DNA of 64,000 bases from Lycium barbarum. Taxonomy: Eukaryota; Streptophyta; Magnoliopsida; Solanales; Solanaceae. This document shows positions 54,557 through 64,000 of this stretch, piece by piece. Made by a program: the position numbers and the translations under genes. The stretch lies in NCBI RefSeq assembly GCF_019175385.1, contig NC_083339.1, positions 24,643,637-24,707,636 of the forward strand. Reading direction: 5' to 3'. The stretch's first letter is position 1. Each line of letters opens with the position of its first letter. Below the pieces are notes generated by a model. It was not told the DNA's origin. It saw only the letters and a program-made list of their open reading frames with translations, and made no database searches.

Positions 54557-56917
54557 TGTTACATCCCGTCCCGCCGTATGCTAATTCGCGCCAGGAGTTA
54601 AGGTCATCGAAGCATAGGGCTGGAAGTGTCGTAAGAGTTCAAGTGGCACAACTACATTAGTCCCAAGGTTAAGGAGGTTTATAAGCATGATTGGTGTTAC
54701 ACCTAGTACTTTTATACGTAAAGTTTCTTTGTGAGTTAGCTGACGAAAATTTAAAAGGCGTGGTTGTCGTCAAGGTCATAAAGGATTATACATGCTTATT
54801 CTTCATACATGAGAGATTGGTATCATGTTTAGTAAGTATCAGGAAGGTTGGATGTTAAGCGAATCGAAGAAATTAAGTTTGTTGAAACTTTGGTAAGAAT
54901 TTGGCAGAATTCCGGACAAGCTTTTTGGGTCCAATTGTGAGGGGCATATCTCCTAGCATACGAGGAGTTACAGAATCCATAGCCTATGTAAACTGAAGTT
55001 CAGTGAGTCTTTTTTCCAATTCAACTGGAAGAATTCGATTTGGAGAAAGAAGATGAGAAATACGGACCGGCGAAGTTCGACGGTACCGTCCTTATACATC
55101 GGCGGTCCGTCAACAGTGAGGCGGTGGACAAGTGTTCCAATTTTTATATATTGATCTGTTTCGTTTTATCCTTCATTGTTTCACACACCAATAGACCCTA
55201 AATGTCCTAACACTCCTCTCAACCCTTTTAATAATTGCCTCCATCATCCAAGTAAGATTTGAGCCCGTAAAACCCGAGACTAGTTAGAATATCGTAGTAG
55301 CTTATGTTTCTATTGTGTTGCTGGTCTTGTGGCCTTAAATAAAAGTGTTGTAGTTGAGATCCTGGACTATATAAGGTATATTTTCCATATAAGCTTTGAT
55401 ATTAAATGGTTCTTGAAGGATTTTAATAGTTTTAAGTTAAGGAAGTCGTGATATAAAAGTTACATATTGGCATGTCGATGTTGTTGGCTTGGGGTCTAAT
55501 TTGAAGGAAGTTTTGGGATGGATTTACTTATGTTTTGACTTGTAATTCTTGATTATGTTGTTTTTGATGTTGGTATTGATGTTTTGGGATTGATTTGGAG
55601 TTGGTTTGGAATGGAAATTATAGAGGAAATGCAGTCCAAATTTCGTTAAGTCACTTGTTAGTCCAGAATAAGTTTTCAAGCATAAATATGGTCTGATTAT
55701 GATATATAATTGTCTTATTTGTAGAGTTACAAACTTGGAAAGTAAGCGTTGGACGTTTAGGTAAACGACAAGTTATGTTAAGGCTATCCCTTTTTTCTCT
55801 TTGGCATGAATCTTATGAAAAGAATGAAACGAACGAACGAACGTTATCCATAATGACTCCATTCTTAGAATGCTAGAAGGCTTATGTTTCTTTGGATTCC
55901 TGATAATGTTATTACTTCATTCTTATGATTCTTGAATTTATCTTGTGATCATTGATCCAGTAAAGGTAAGATACATTGATGATGTTAGCTCTATAACGAT
56001 ATTCGGAGGTTACAGACTTTACGTCACTCCGAAAGGCTCAGATTCCACCTTTATGAGTCATTCATGCATTGTATATATAGGTATACACTTATTTTACCAC
56101 ACCGAGCCGCGCTATAGTCAGCCGGGTACGACACCTATTGTGCACACCACTGCAGTTGGGTACGAATAACACCAAGCCTCTCATGTCCGGGTACGGATAA
56201 CACCAAGTCTATATTATATGGCCGGGTACGGTATTATGATATATGTATATATGATTTTTGAAAGAAAGCATGCATATCATACGCCCTCAGAGACACTTTC
56301 AAATATAAAGAGTTATACAGATACATTCAGATATACAGACTGACTCTCATGTCTGAGATTCCTTTCATGATTCTTATGTGTATGTTGTTTTCATGCCTTA
56401 CATACTCGGTACATTATTCGTACTGACTCCCCTATTGCCTGGGGGACTACGTTTTATGCTCGCAGGTCTTGAGATACAGGTTGGTGATCCATCCAGTAGG
56501 ATATCAGCTCAGCGGCCAGTGTTACTGCACTCCACTTGTTCCGGAGTTGCTTGTGAGTCAGCATGGTTATAGCTATGCATATATATGGTTATGGCGGGGA
56601 CCTGTCCCGACCACGTTATGACATGTACTCCAGTAGAGGCTTGTAGACAGTTATGTATAGTCAGTAGATACATGGTCTTGTGGTATAAATGTACATGGAA
56701 GCTTTGTCGTCTTGCTCAAGTATTTCAATGAGTTTACGTATTCATGTTTTACAGGCTATCATATGTTCAGGCATGTTCTTACACGACTCAGTAAGATTAT
56801 CACATAACGGCCCTATCGGCCCATCTATGTTTATGTTTATGTTACAGATGTATGTCAGATGGTGCTTGACTGGTATGGTCAGGTGCCCGTCATAGCTCTC
56901 TAGTTTTGGTCGTGATA
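54557..56917 (+). mobile_element. Chromovirus LTR A (3' LTR of the decayed element)
   Basis: Starts TGTTACATCCCG right after CCCCAACATTCGAGGA, the kind of sequence that precedes the 3' LTR of Tekay/Del elements. It ends GGTCGTGATA. About 2.36 kb. It contains one short CGGACCGGCG...ACGGTACCGTC palindromic segment at 55070-55125. It is homologous along its length to LTR B. Confidence 0.65.
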
Positions 56918-57282
56918 ATTGGTAAGTATGAGAAGGTTTCAGAATCAAGCAAATCGAAGAAATTTAAGTTCATCGGAATTCGGGGAAAATTAGGCAGAAT
57001 CTGGACAGGATTTTGGCCCAACTATCAGGAGGTATATCTCCTAGTATATAAGGAATTATAGGATGCATAACCTATCTAAATTCAAGTTAAGAGAGTCTTC
57101 TTTCTAATGCAATAGACAGTTCACAAATAAAAGTAGTACTGTGCCCGGTACGGCCCACACAAAAATACAGCCCACATTAAAGCCGTGAGTTTGGTATATA
57201 TTGGTGCTAAGGACGAAAATTTTCATTGCAAATCACCCTCAAATAGGCTCCTCCTTCTCTCTACATATCAACTTTCTCTTTC

Positions 57283-57332
<50 letters not shown>

Positions 57333-58512
57333 ATATAGATTATAATCCAAGTGTAATCCACGCAAGTTGGGTCTCAGAAGTTCGTAAACATTGCGGGATA
57401 ATTGTTCTTATTCTCGTTCTTGGAGTGGATGTGGTTTTGGACTAAACCAAGCTAGTATTGGGTGTTGTTGAAGCAAATTAAGGTAAGATTCCATCTCCTT
57501 TACTTGGGATTAGGTGTGTCTAGCTTGGGATTTGAACATGCAAATGAGAAATCCATGAATTCGACACTAGAATTTGGAATTGATTATGATAGCTTGTTGG
57601 GAAAGATGTAATGATTGATATAGCTGGAAATTGAAGTTGTAAAATTTATTGCCTTGTAATTATAATCAATTATAGCTCGTAAGAAAAAAGTAATAGCCTT
57701 ATGGAGTGTAAACCGAGTTTGTCGCTCGAGGTATCGACCTATTGATCATAAATTGAGTTATATGAACTTTAGGATTGTTGTTATTATGGTTCTCATGGAT
57801 ATGGAAAATGTAAGAAATACAAGGGAAATGCTGCCCAAAGTATCGTAGAAATTACTTTTTGTTAGATACGTAAAATTAGGATTGGAAAATTGAGATAAAA
57901 GCATTATTCTACGATTATAGGTCGAGATTGAAGCAGAACAAGCGGGTTATTGTGGCAAGCAAGCGAAGCGTTATTTATGTTAAGGCTTCTTCATCTTCTT
58001 CCTTCTATGGCATGAGTCCAACTACAAGAATATGCAAACGGACGTCCCAAAAGAAACGATTCTACTCTAAGTCCGTCAATGTCCATGTTCGTTCCTTCCA
58101 TATTATGTTAAGTAAGCTAGATGCTCCCACTTGATGCTTATGAGAAATTCCAAAATCATGAAAGGCTATGAAATCATTTGTATGTATATTCTTGTATCTT
58201 GCCAAGTCTTGATGATGTTCATGTCAGCTCCATAATGTTTTCGGGACCTTATGTCACCCCGAATGGCTTGGTATTGCTAATCCATGTATTTTATACACAC
58301 ACACACATACACACACATAAGATAATACCTTGGGCTATAACTGACAGGCATGGCACTAATGTGCACTATATATGTATATTATAACACCGCGGGCTATAAC
58401 CGGCGGGCATGACACTATTGTACAATTACACCGCTGTAGTTGGGCATGTTATATGAGGAGATGATCCCCAAAGAGCGACGCATATGATATGATACTATCC
58501 CACAAAGGCCTA

Positions 58513-58547
<35 letters not shown>

Positions 58548-59243
58548 ATAAAAGAGTCTGCATGCATAATGTACACCCTCAGAGGCATCCAGGTTCCAGG
58601 TTGTTTCCTTCTAGTCTTCCTTTCTCATGTTGTCTATACTTATGTTATCTTTATGTCATGTTTATCCTGGCATACATACTCAGTATACTTTCTGTACTGA
58701 CATCCCTTGCGGGAATACTGCATTCATGCCTGCAGGTCCAACTCCTCAGATTGACGTACCCCATCAGTAGGTAGCTCCAGTTCAGTGGTCGACCGGCGAG
58801 TTCCACTACTTCCAGACTTGCTTAGCTGTCATTTTGGTTTGCACTACATATATGTATATTTTTGGTATGGCAGGTCCATGTCCCGACCATTATGTCAGTT
58901 AGATGCACTCTTAGAGGCTCGTAGACATGTGTCCTGTGTACAGGATTCTTATGTATAGCCTTGTTGGCTCGTGACTATTATGTACAACTTTTGGTATGGC
59001 CTTTCCGGTCTTGTTATGACTTATCTGTTCTCATGGTGGCCTCATCGGCCCGTGTACATATATGTATAGTTATAGTCCATGCTTCATAAGTTGATGATGG
59101 TTGACATAATTTCTACTCGTCAGTTCCGTATACGTAGGCCTTGTCGGCCCAAGTGTTGTGAGCAATGTATGACATATATTACAGGTAGATGCTTGGCCTT
59201 ACGGTCGGGTGCCAATCATGCCCCTCTGACTCGGGGTGTGACA
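56918..59243 (+). mobile_element. Chromovirus LTR B, adjacent to LTR A, left end truncated
   Basis: Begins at a point matching about 270 bp inside LTR A (GTAAGTAT...AATCGAAGAAAT...AAGTT; ATATCTCCTAG) and runs to GGGTGTGACA at 59243. The TATACTCAGTATAC and CTGTACTGACATCCC segments are the reverse of motifs in the minus-strand solo LTRs, so all belong to one superfamily. It contains (TA)n at 57291-57330 and TATATG repeats near 58508-58550. Confidence 0.65.
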
Positions 59244-59259
59244 CTCTGGTTCAACTTCA

Positions 59260-60165
59260 TCCACTACCTATGTTCCAATCCCTCCCAAACCCCCAGATAT
59301 TAATTCAAAAGAAGAAAATATCATAGAGAAAATCAGCATCCCCCAACCCCCCCACAATGATTTAAAGATAAGTTATTTTCCAATGACGAAATAACTGACT
59401 TGGAAATGGATTTTTATGAGCCCAACAGGGATGTGAAACTTAGACACCCAAAAGATAGAAAGTGTTACAGAGGAAATAACCAATGGGATAAAAACCCTCC
59501 ACTAATCCTAAGAAGAAGAACAACGCTTACACTCCCCATGGAAATTCTCTCTCATAATCAAGTTCTTGGGGAAAAGAATAAACCATCACTATCTTAAATC
59601 TAATATACTAGCTATCTTTGGAATCCATTGAAACTTTTTCCGCTTATTGACCTAGGTCATGACTATTTCATCATCAAGTTTACGAAGGAGGAAAATATGA
59701 TTAAAGTATTGCGAAATGGCCCATGGTTCATCAATGGACGCTATCTATCAATACATAGATGGTTCCCAATTTCGTGGCAGAAGAAGCATATGCAACTTGC
59801 ACCGCCGTTTGGGTTCACCTCCCTTAACTCCCAAAGGAGTTTTATGACGGTACTATCTTAAAAAAATTGGAAACTCTATTGGATCTTTATTGAAAATTGA
59901 TGCTTGTACTAGCGCAACTCTAAGAGGAAGGTTTGCGAGACTATGTGTTCAAATCGCTTTACATGAACCAGTCACCACTCGCATTCAAATTGGATCGCAT
60001 CTGTAATAGAATATCTATGAAGGTGAAGGGTTTTTATGCAAATGATGTGGGAGATTGGGGCATACACAAATAAAATGTCCCTATCATCTAAGCAAAAAGG
60101 AAAACAACATCAACAGGGTGAACAAAGTACCATGGTGGCGCGGACACAGAATCACCAGAATGATG
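59260..60165 (+). pseudogene. L1-type LINE ORF1 fragment (DUF4283 plus zinc knuckle)
   Basis: The frames read LIDLGHDYFIIKFTKEENM, VLRNGPWFINGRYLSIHRW and later LLKIDACTSATLRGRFARLC and LCVQIALHEPVTTRI, then a CCHC-like GRLGHTQIKCPYHL. This is the DUF4283 RNA-binding-like domain and zinc knuckle found in plant L1 ORF1 proteins. Frameshifts near 59855 and stops at about 60008 and 60046 break it. No endonuclease/RT follows; a CACTA end starts right after. Confidence 0.75.
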
Positions 60166-60174
60166 AGTGGCATA

Positions 60175-60345
60175 CACTACAAAAAAATGCTTAAATTGCG
60201 GCGGTTTAATAGCGGAGGTCAGCTACAACCCCCGCAAATTTCATTAAATAGCGGGAGTTTACATGTCCGACACAAATAAAAGAAACTAGCGGGGGTTTGG
60301 AACCTCCACCATCTGGGAAAAAAATAGCGCGCAATTTTTCCCTCA
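60175..60345 (+). mobile_element. CACTA (En/Spm) transposon left terminus
   Basis: CACTACAAAAAAATGC at 60175 is a CACTA-type terminal inverted repeat. It is followed by GC-rich subterminal motifs GCGGCGGTTTAATAGCGG, CCCCCGCAAATTTCATTAAA and AGCGGGGGTTTGGAACC on both strands. Flanking ATA may be half of the 3 bp target duplication. No matching right end in the window, so this may be a cut-off or partial element. Confidence 0.65.
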
Positions 60346-63300
60346 CTTTTTTTTTTTTTTTGGCTTGGCTCTTTTTTCTCTGAAACAAAAAAGGTGTCTC
60401 AAACCCTCCCTGTCTCTCAAAACCCTCTGTGTCTCAAACCCTCCCTCTCTCACTACTTTTTATTCCACCCCAACTATAATGGGTGCTGATTAAATAGAAG
60501 CTGGAGTTTTTGAATTTAAGGCCATTGATCTCAAAGGTAAATTTTTGCTCAAAATTCTCAATATTCTCAACATCTACAAACAAAAGGGCACACAGCTTTT
60601 AGCTCAAATTTCTAAAAATTGATTTTTTTGTGTGAATTTTCTAATGTGTCCCTCACTTTTTTTCCACATAATTTGCAGAGCTTTTCCTTGAAGAGCCCAG
60701 TTCTTTATAAATACCATAACAATCATTTTTTGTCCCCTTTATTTTTACTTTAGACGCAATTTTCTTGTATGTATACATATTTGTTCAACGACCCTTCCAC
60801 AACGAAGGTTAGATGATTGCAAATACCTTCCCAACAACATCACCTACCAAAACTATACCCATAGATCCAGATTACTACCCATAAAAGATTTTTTTTTTTT
60901 TAAAAAGGTCGAATTGTCAACAAAATTCCACAAATTAGAGGCAAATCAAGAGATACAGTAGAACATACAAGCGAATTTCTTGAGAACCCAAACTCCTCTT
61001 CCTCAATCAACTGGTATCTCTTCAATTATTTCTACAAATGGGTCTTTCATCTTTCCAATTTTTGGGTTTTTGTAATCTGCAATTATTTTTACAAATGGGT
61101 CCCCTTGAACGTGTTTGATTATTTGTGTCAATGAGTTGAATTTTCATACTGCAGTATTAGTGTGTTGATTTTGAAATGTAAGTTTAATTATTTCAAGAAA
61201 AAAACCAGTTTTTCGAGTTATTTATGTTTGAATGAGTTAAAATTTTATTAGTGTGTTGATTTTGAAATGTAAGTTGTTTTTGCTTCATGTATGAATGACT
61301 TTTGGTGAATGGTTGTGGTTCGTCCTTCTTGATATCTTTTTCAGTATATATTTCTTGCTCTTTAGTGTAATTCAAAAAGTAAATTTAGTTTTTAAACTGC
61401 AATTAATCCATATGAAAATGCGATTAGTTAATGAATATGATGATGAAATTAGGGTTAATGAATATGATGAAGAAATTAGTGACGATTAGGAAATAGGATG
61501 ATGGTTTTGATAGAGTTGCTAAGAGGAGTGGGAGAAATAGAGAGGTTGAAAACTACAGCGGTGTGAAGAAATGTGACGCCGAGTGTGGCAAGGACTTCGC
61601 TGAGATTGAAGAAACGTGTGTCACCTTGAACGTGTTTGATTGTTTGTATCAATGAATGAAATCTCTAGTACAGGATTAGTGTGATGACTTTGCAATGTTA
61701 GTTGGTAATCTTGATAAAATGATTGAAAGTTCTACCGTAATAAGAAACAATCCAGATTTGCTTTTATGTTTGATGTTTTTACCATGTATTCAACGGTTAC
61801 ATTCTGAAGCTTGGTGCACAATTATTATTAACAGCGTTACACCATGTTTTTGCAATCATTTGTCGTATGAAATGTTAGTCATAAATTTGAGTTTGGCTCA
61901 GCTATGAGCATACATATTTATTTACTTTGCTGATCTGTCTCAAATCTGTCAGTACTTTGTGAAAATCTCAGTAATTTTTTCTTAAGGTGTTTGATTATGT
62001 ATGTTCTCTGTTAGAATTCATTATTTTTTCATTTTCTATTATGTTCACTTATGCTAATAGGCAACTCATTTTCTTTCTCATGAATTCAAGAAGCTTTATC
62101 ATAACAGCCTACACATAATCATCGGTATTGCAGGTCTTATGATTGTAATTTTTGAAAGGATATGACCAAGAAAGCAGAGTCAGAAAAATACAACTCTGCA
62201 AATTGCCAATAACCATGACAGTGTCATGGCACAGTATTAAAGAAGGGTTCTTTGCAATGACGATAGCAGATCATGGAGAAATCATTGGCATTCAGATGGG
62301 AGGCAACCAAACTGCCCATCGCTATGCTTCCTCATTCTTATTCACAAGTGTTTTACTTATTTCACACTCTTGACAGATTATTCTCGGTTGAGTACATTAA
62401 GTAGGCTCAGATCTATCACAAAATCGGGTAAAGGAAAGGGATACCGCCATGGCTGCAAACCAGAATCGCATACAACACAACAACAACAACAACCAACCCA
62501 GGACAATCTAGCTGGGTAAGCTAAATGTTTCCTAAATTTCATTCGAATACTTGTTACTTCACTTACAACACATTTTGGTTTGCCCTGCCAAGATACGGTT
62601 CCCCCGATTAACTCAATAGGCTATATCATCACAGCCTTGACTCTGATTTGTAAAAGGGAAAATAAAAAGACTAACAGACTAAGCAAGCAAAAGGAAAGAC
62701 TGCAAGAAACACAGAACATCGTGTTATTATATTAATAGAATTGATTATTTCTCTACAAATGTATTTTTGTGTTAAAACCGTAAAGAAAAAAGTATGACAG
62801 ATTATACAAATTGATTATACTAACACCAAAATATTCTCTACCTTAATCAGTACGATAGAAAATGCACTCATTTCTTTTTTTGTTAACTTATTTCCAATCA
62901 ACTTTGAGAAATGGTTAAGTTTACCTATTTCATACTTCAACCACGTCTTCGATCAAATTATAAAGGTATAAGCTCTATATTGTTACAACTATATCACTGT
63001 TTATTTTTTGGTGAGAAGCACAACTATATCAAATTATAAATGTATAAGCTAACCAATGTTTTATTCTTGAAGCCCAAGTTCTTCTTTAGGACAACTGAGT
63101 CAGTTGCAATGGGACATGTCTATAAAGAGATTGTTGCCCAAGGTAAAGAGATTTGGCTTGCCACATTATCTGCTATTGGATGTCACATTAACTGATTGTA
63201 TCCTATTGTGATGCTTTCTTGTTAAGTAGAACCAGTATACATGAGGTGCAGTGCAGTGCAAATTTGTTAATGAAAGAATATGATCTCAAACAATGCTGAA

Positions 63301-63798
63301 ATTTATTGTACATTATCTTTTTTTTTTGTGCGTGTCTTTTCTGGTAGTGGACTAAATTGCTCTCTAGAATAAAGATATAAACACTTCAATAATCTTCATG
63401 ACATAACTAGTTTAGTTGGCCATTTAATGGTCTGTTGGTTACATTTCTCATACATTCAAGAAACTTCTAGCTGCTTCTGGGATAAATCTTTACCAGAAAA
63501 TATGCACCAACCTTTTCCAGATCTCCATTCTCCAACTGAGATATTATAGTGTTCTGCCAGATAAAAAATATCCTCCGAACAGAGGAAGAGTTTATGTATT
63601 ATGCTGAGATCTATGTATTGTTGTTTCAGGGACTGGTAGTGGTACCCCACTTCAGTTTGGCAGTAGCAGTGCAGTGCAAATTTGTTAAGGTTAACAGATA
63701 AGAGTTCCTAGTCCTGAGATCACTCACTAGAATTTAGATGTTTGCAATATTTTTGGCAACGTTGTGTTGATGTTGCTTGTAATTATCCAGGGACTAGA
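60346..63798. other. Low-complexity and non-coding DNA, no gene recognised
   Basis: Contains T/A runs, a CAAACCCTCCCTCTCTC stretch, and two diverged copies of a CCTTGAACGTGTTTGATT segment (about 61102 and 61626). There is also a duplicated GCAGTGCAGTGCAAATTTGTTAA (about 63247 and 63668) and a CAACAACAACAACAACC tract at about 62478. Short frames such as 62152-62373 do not match a family I know. It may be interior of the CACTA element or ordinary intergenic DNA. Confidence 0.35.
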
Positions 63799-63890
63799 AG
63801 TGTTTTTTTAGGAAGTTTAAAACTTGATTTTTTGGGACTGACTAAAAAGGAAAGAGTGTCGTATAAATTTGGACCGAGGGAGTAGTATTT
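63799..63890. mobile_element. Right end of a Stowaway-like MITE
   Basis: CGTATAAATTTGGACCGAGGGAGTAGTA is the complement of a Stowaway-type terminus (CTCCCTCGGTCCAAATTTAT), with TA-like flank. The left partner was not found nearby, so it may be truncated. Confidence 0.5.
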
Positions 63891-64000
63891 ATATGAAACT
63901 GATTGTAGCTAGTGTGAGATGAAAAAGAGGTTTAGTTACTTTTGAATGTGATGATGCTTCTACTATGTTTTATTTTCTACTGTATGAGCAGTTGGATTTC

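Noticed and set aside
57291..57330. (TA)n runs (also 31062-31089, 33231-33272) as regulatory elements
   Set aside because: Simple microsatellites inside LTRs; no sign of function.
62465..62500. CAACAACAACAACAACCAACCCAG as a LINE 3' end
   Set aside because: Resembles the tail of the RTE-type LINE, but the diagnostic sequence that should follow (GTCTGGGGAGGG and GCAGACCTTAC) is absent.
63328..63350. GTGCGTGTCTTTTCTGGTAGTG as the right end of the CACTA element at 60175
   Set aside because: Its inverse (CACTACCAGAAAA) matches the left end only in the first few bases, the flanking triplets (ATA, GAC) differ, and the GCGG subterminal motifs are missing.

Overview
The window reads as gene-poor nuclear DNA of a dicot plant, most likely Solanaceae. 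The evidence is a large intron-rich plant calcium-dependent protein kinase gene, nested plant LTR retrotransposons (Athila-like, Tekay/Del-like chromovirus, copia with an envelope-like region, Tat-like), RTE-type and L1-type LINEs, Stowaway MITEs, and several repeat families I know from Solanaceae sequence. Species cannot be fixed from this sequence alone.

One host gene is clear: a complete CPK13-type (group III) CDPK on the + strand, eight exons from 2652 to 11853, coding for about 530 residues. It has a myristoylation/palmitoylation N-terminus, an intact kinase core, an autoinhibitory junction and four EF hands. Its introns are swollen by MITEs, a SINE-like element, RTE and L1 LINE remnants and tandem duplications. 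Upstream lie two extra partial copies of its promoter/first-exon region, one of them cut by a minus-strand LTR retrotransposon whose 5' LTR ends at 881.

11.9-15.3 kb is intergenic, with two fold-back MITEs and a recent ~370 bp tandem duplication. 15.4-21.8 kb holds a minus-strand copia-like element (3' LTR, PPT, decayed env-like region) split by a 2.4 kb solo LTR. 21.8-24.5 kb is a minus-strand gypsy gag split by a solo Athila-like LTR. 24.46-39.83 kb is an Athila-like element on +: 5' LTR, PBS, gag, protease, RT/RNase H, integrase (split by a 3.2 kb solo LTR), then a separate env-like/plant-transposon-protein region with its own leader. It carries many stops and frameshifts, and its 3' LTR is missing.

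39.8-52.8 kb is almost non-coding repeat DNA ending at a minus-strand LTR terminus (52830), with two 5'-truncated RTE LINEs and a third solo LTR that has a perfect 5 bp target duplication. 52.8-54.6 kb is a decayed chromovirus integrase plus two adjacent reading frames that look like the N-terminal part of a plant mitochondrial-plasmid-type family B DNA polymerase. 54.6-59.2 kb is two related LTRs in tandem. 59.3-60.1 kb is an L1-type DUF4283/zinc-knuckle fragment, followed by a CACTA-transposon left end at 60175. I recognise little in the last 3.5 kb.

Only the CDPK appears to be a functional host gene. The rest is a layered record of insertion, solo-LTR formation and mutational decay. The least explained signals are the organelle-plasmid-like polymerase fragment, the short palindromic ACGGACCGT/GTCGAC-type arrays found in several retroelements, and the repeated duplication of the CDPK 5' end and exon 1 splice junction.
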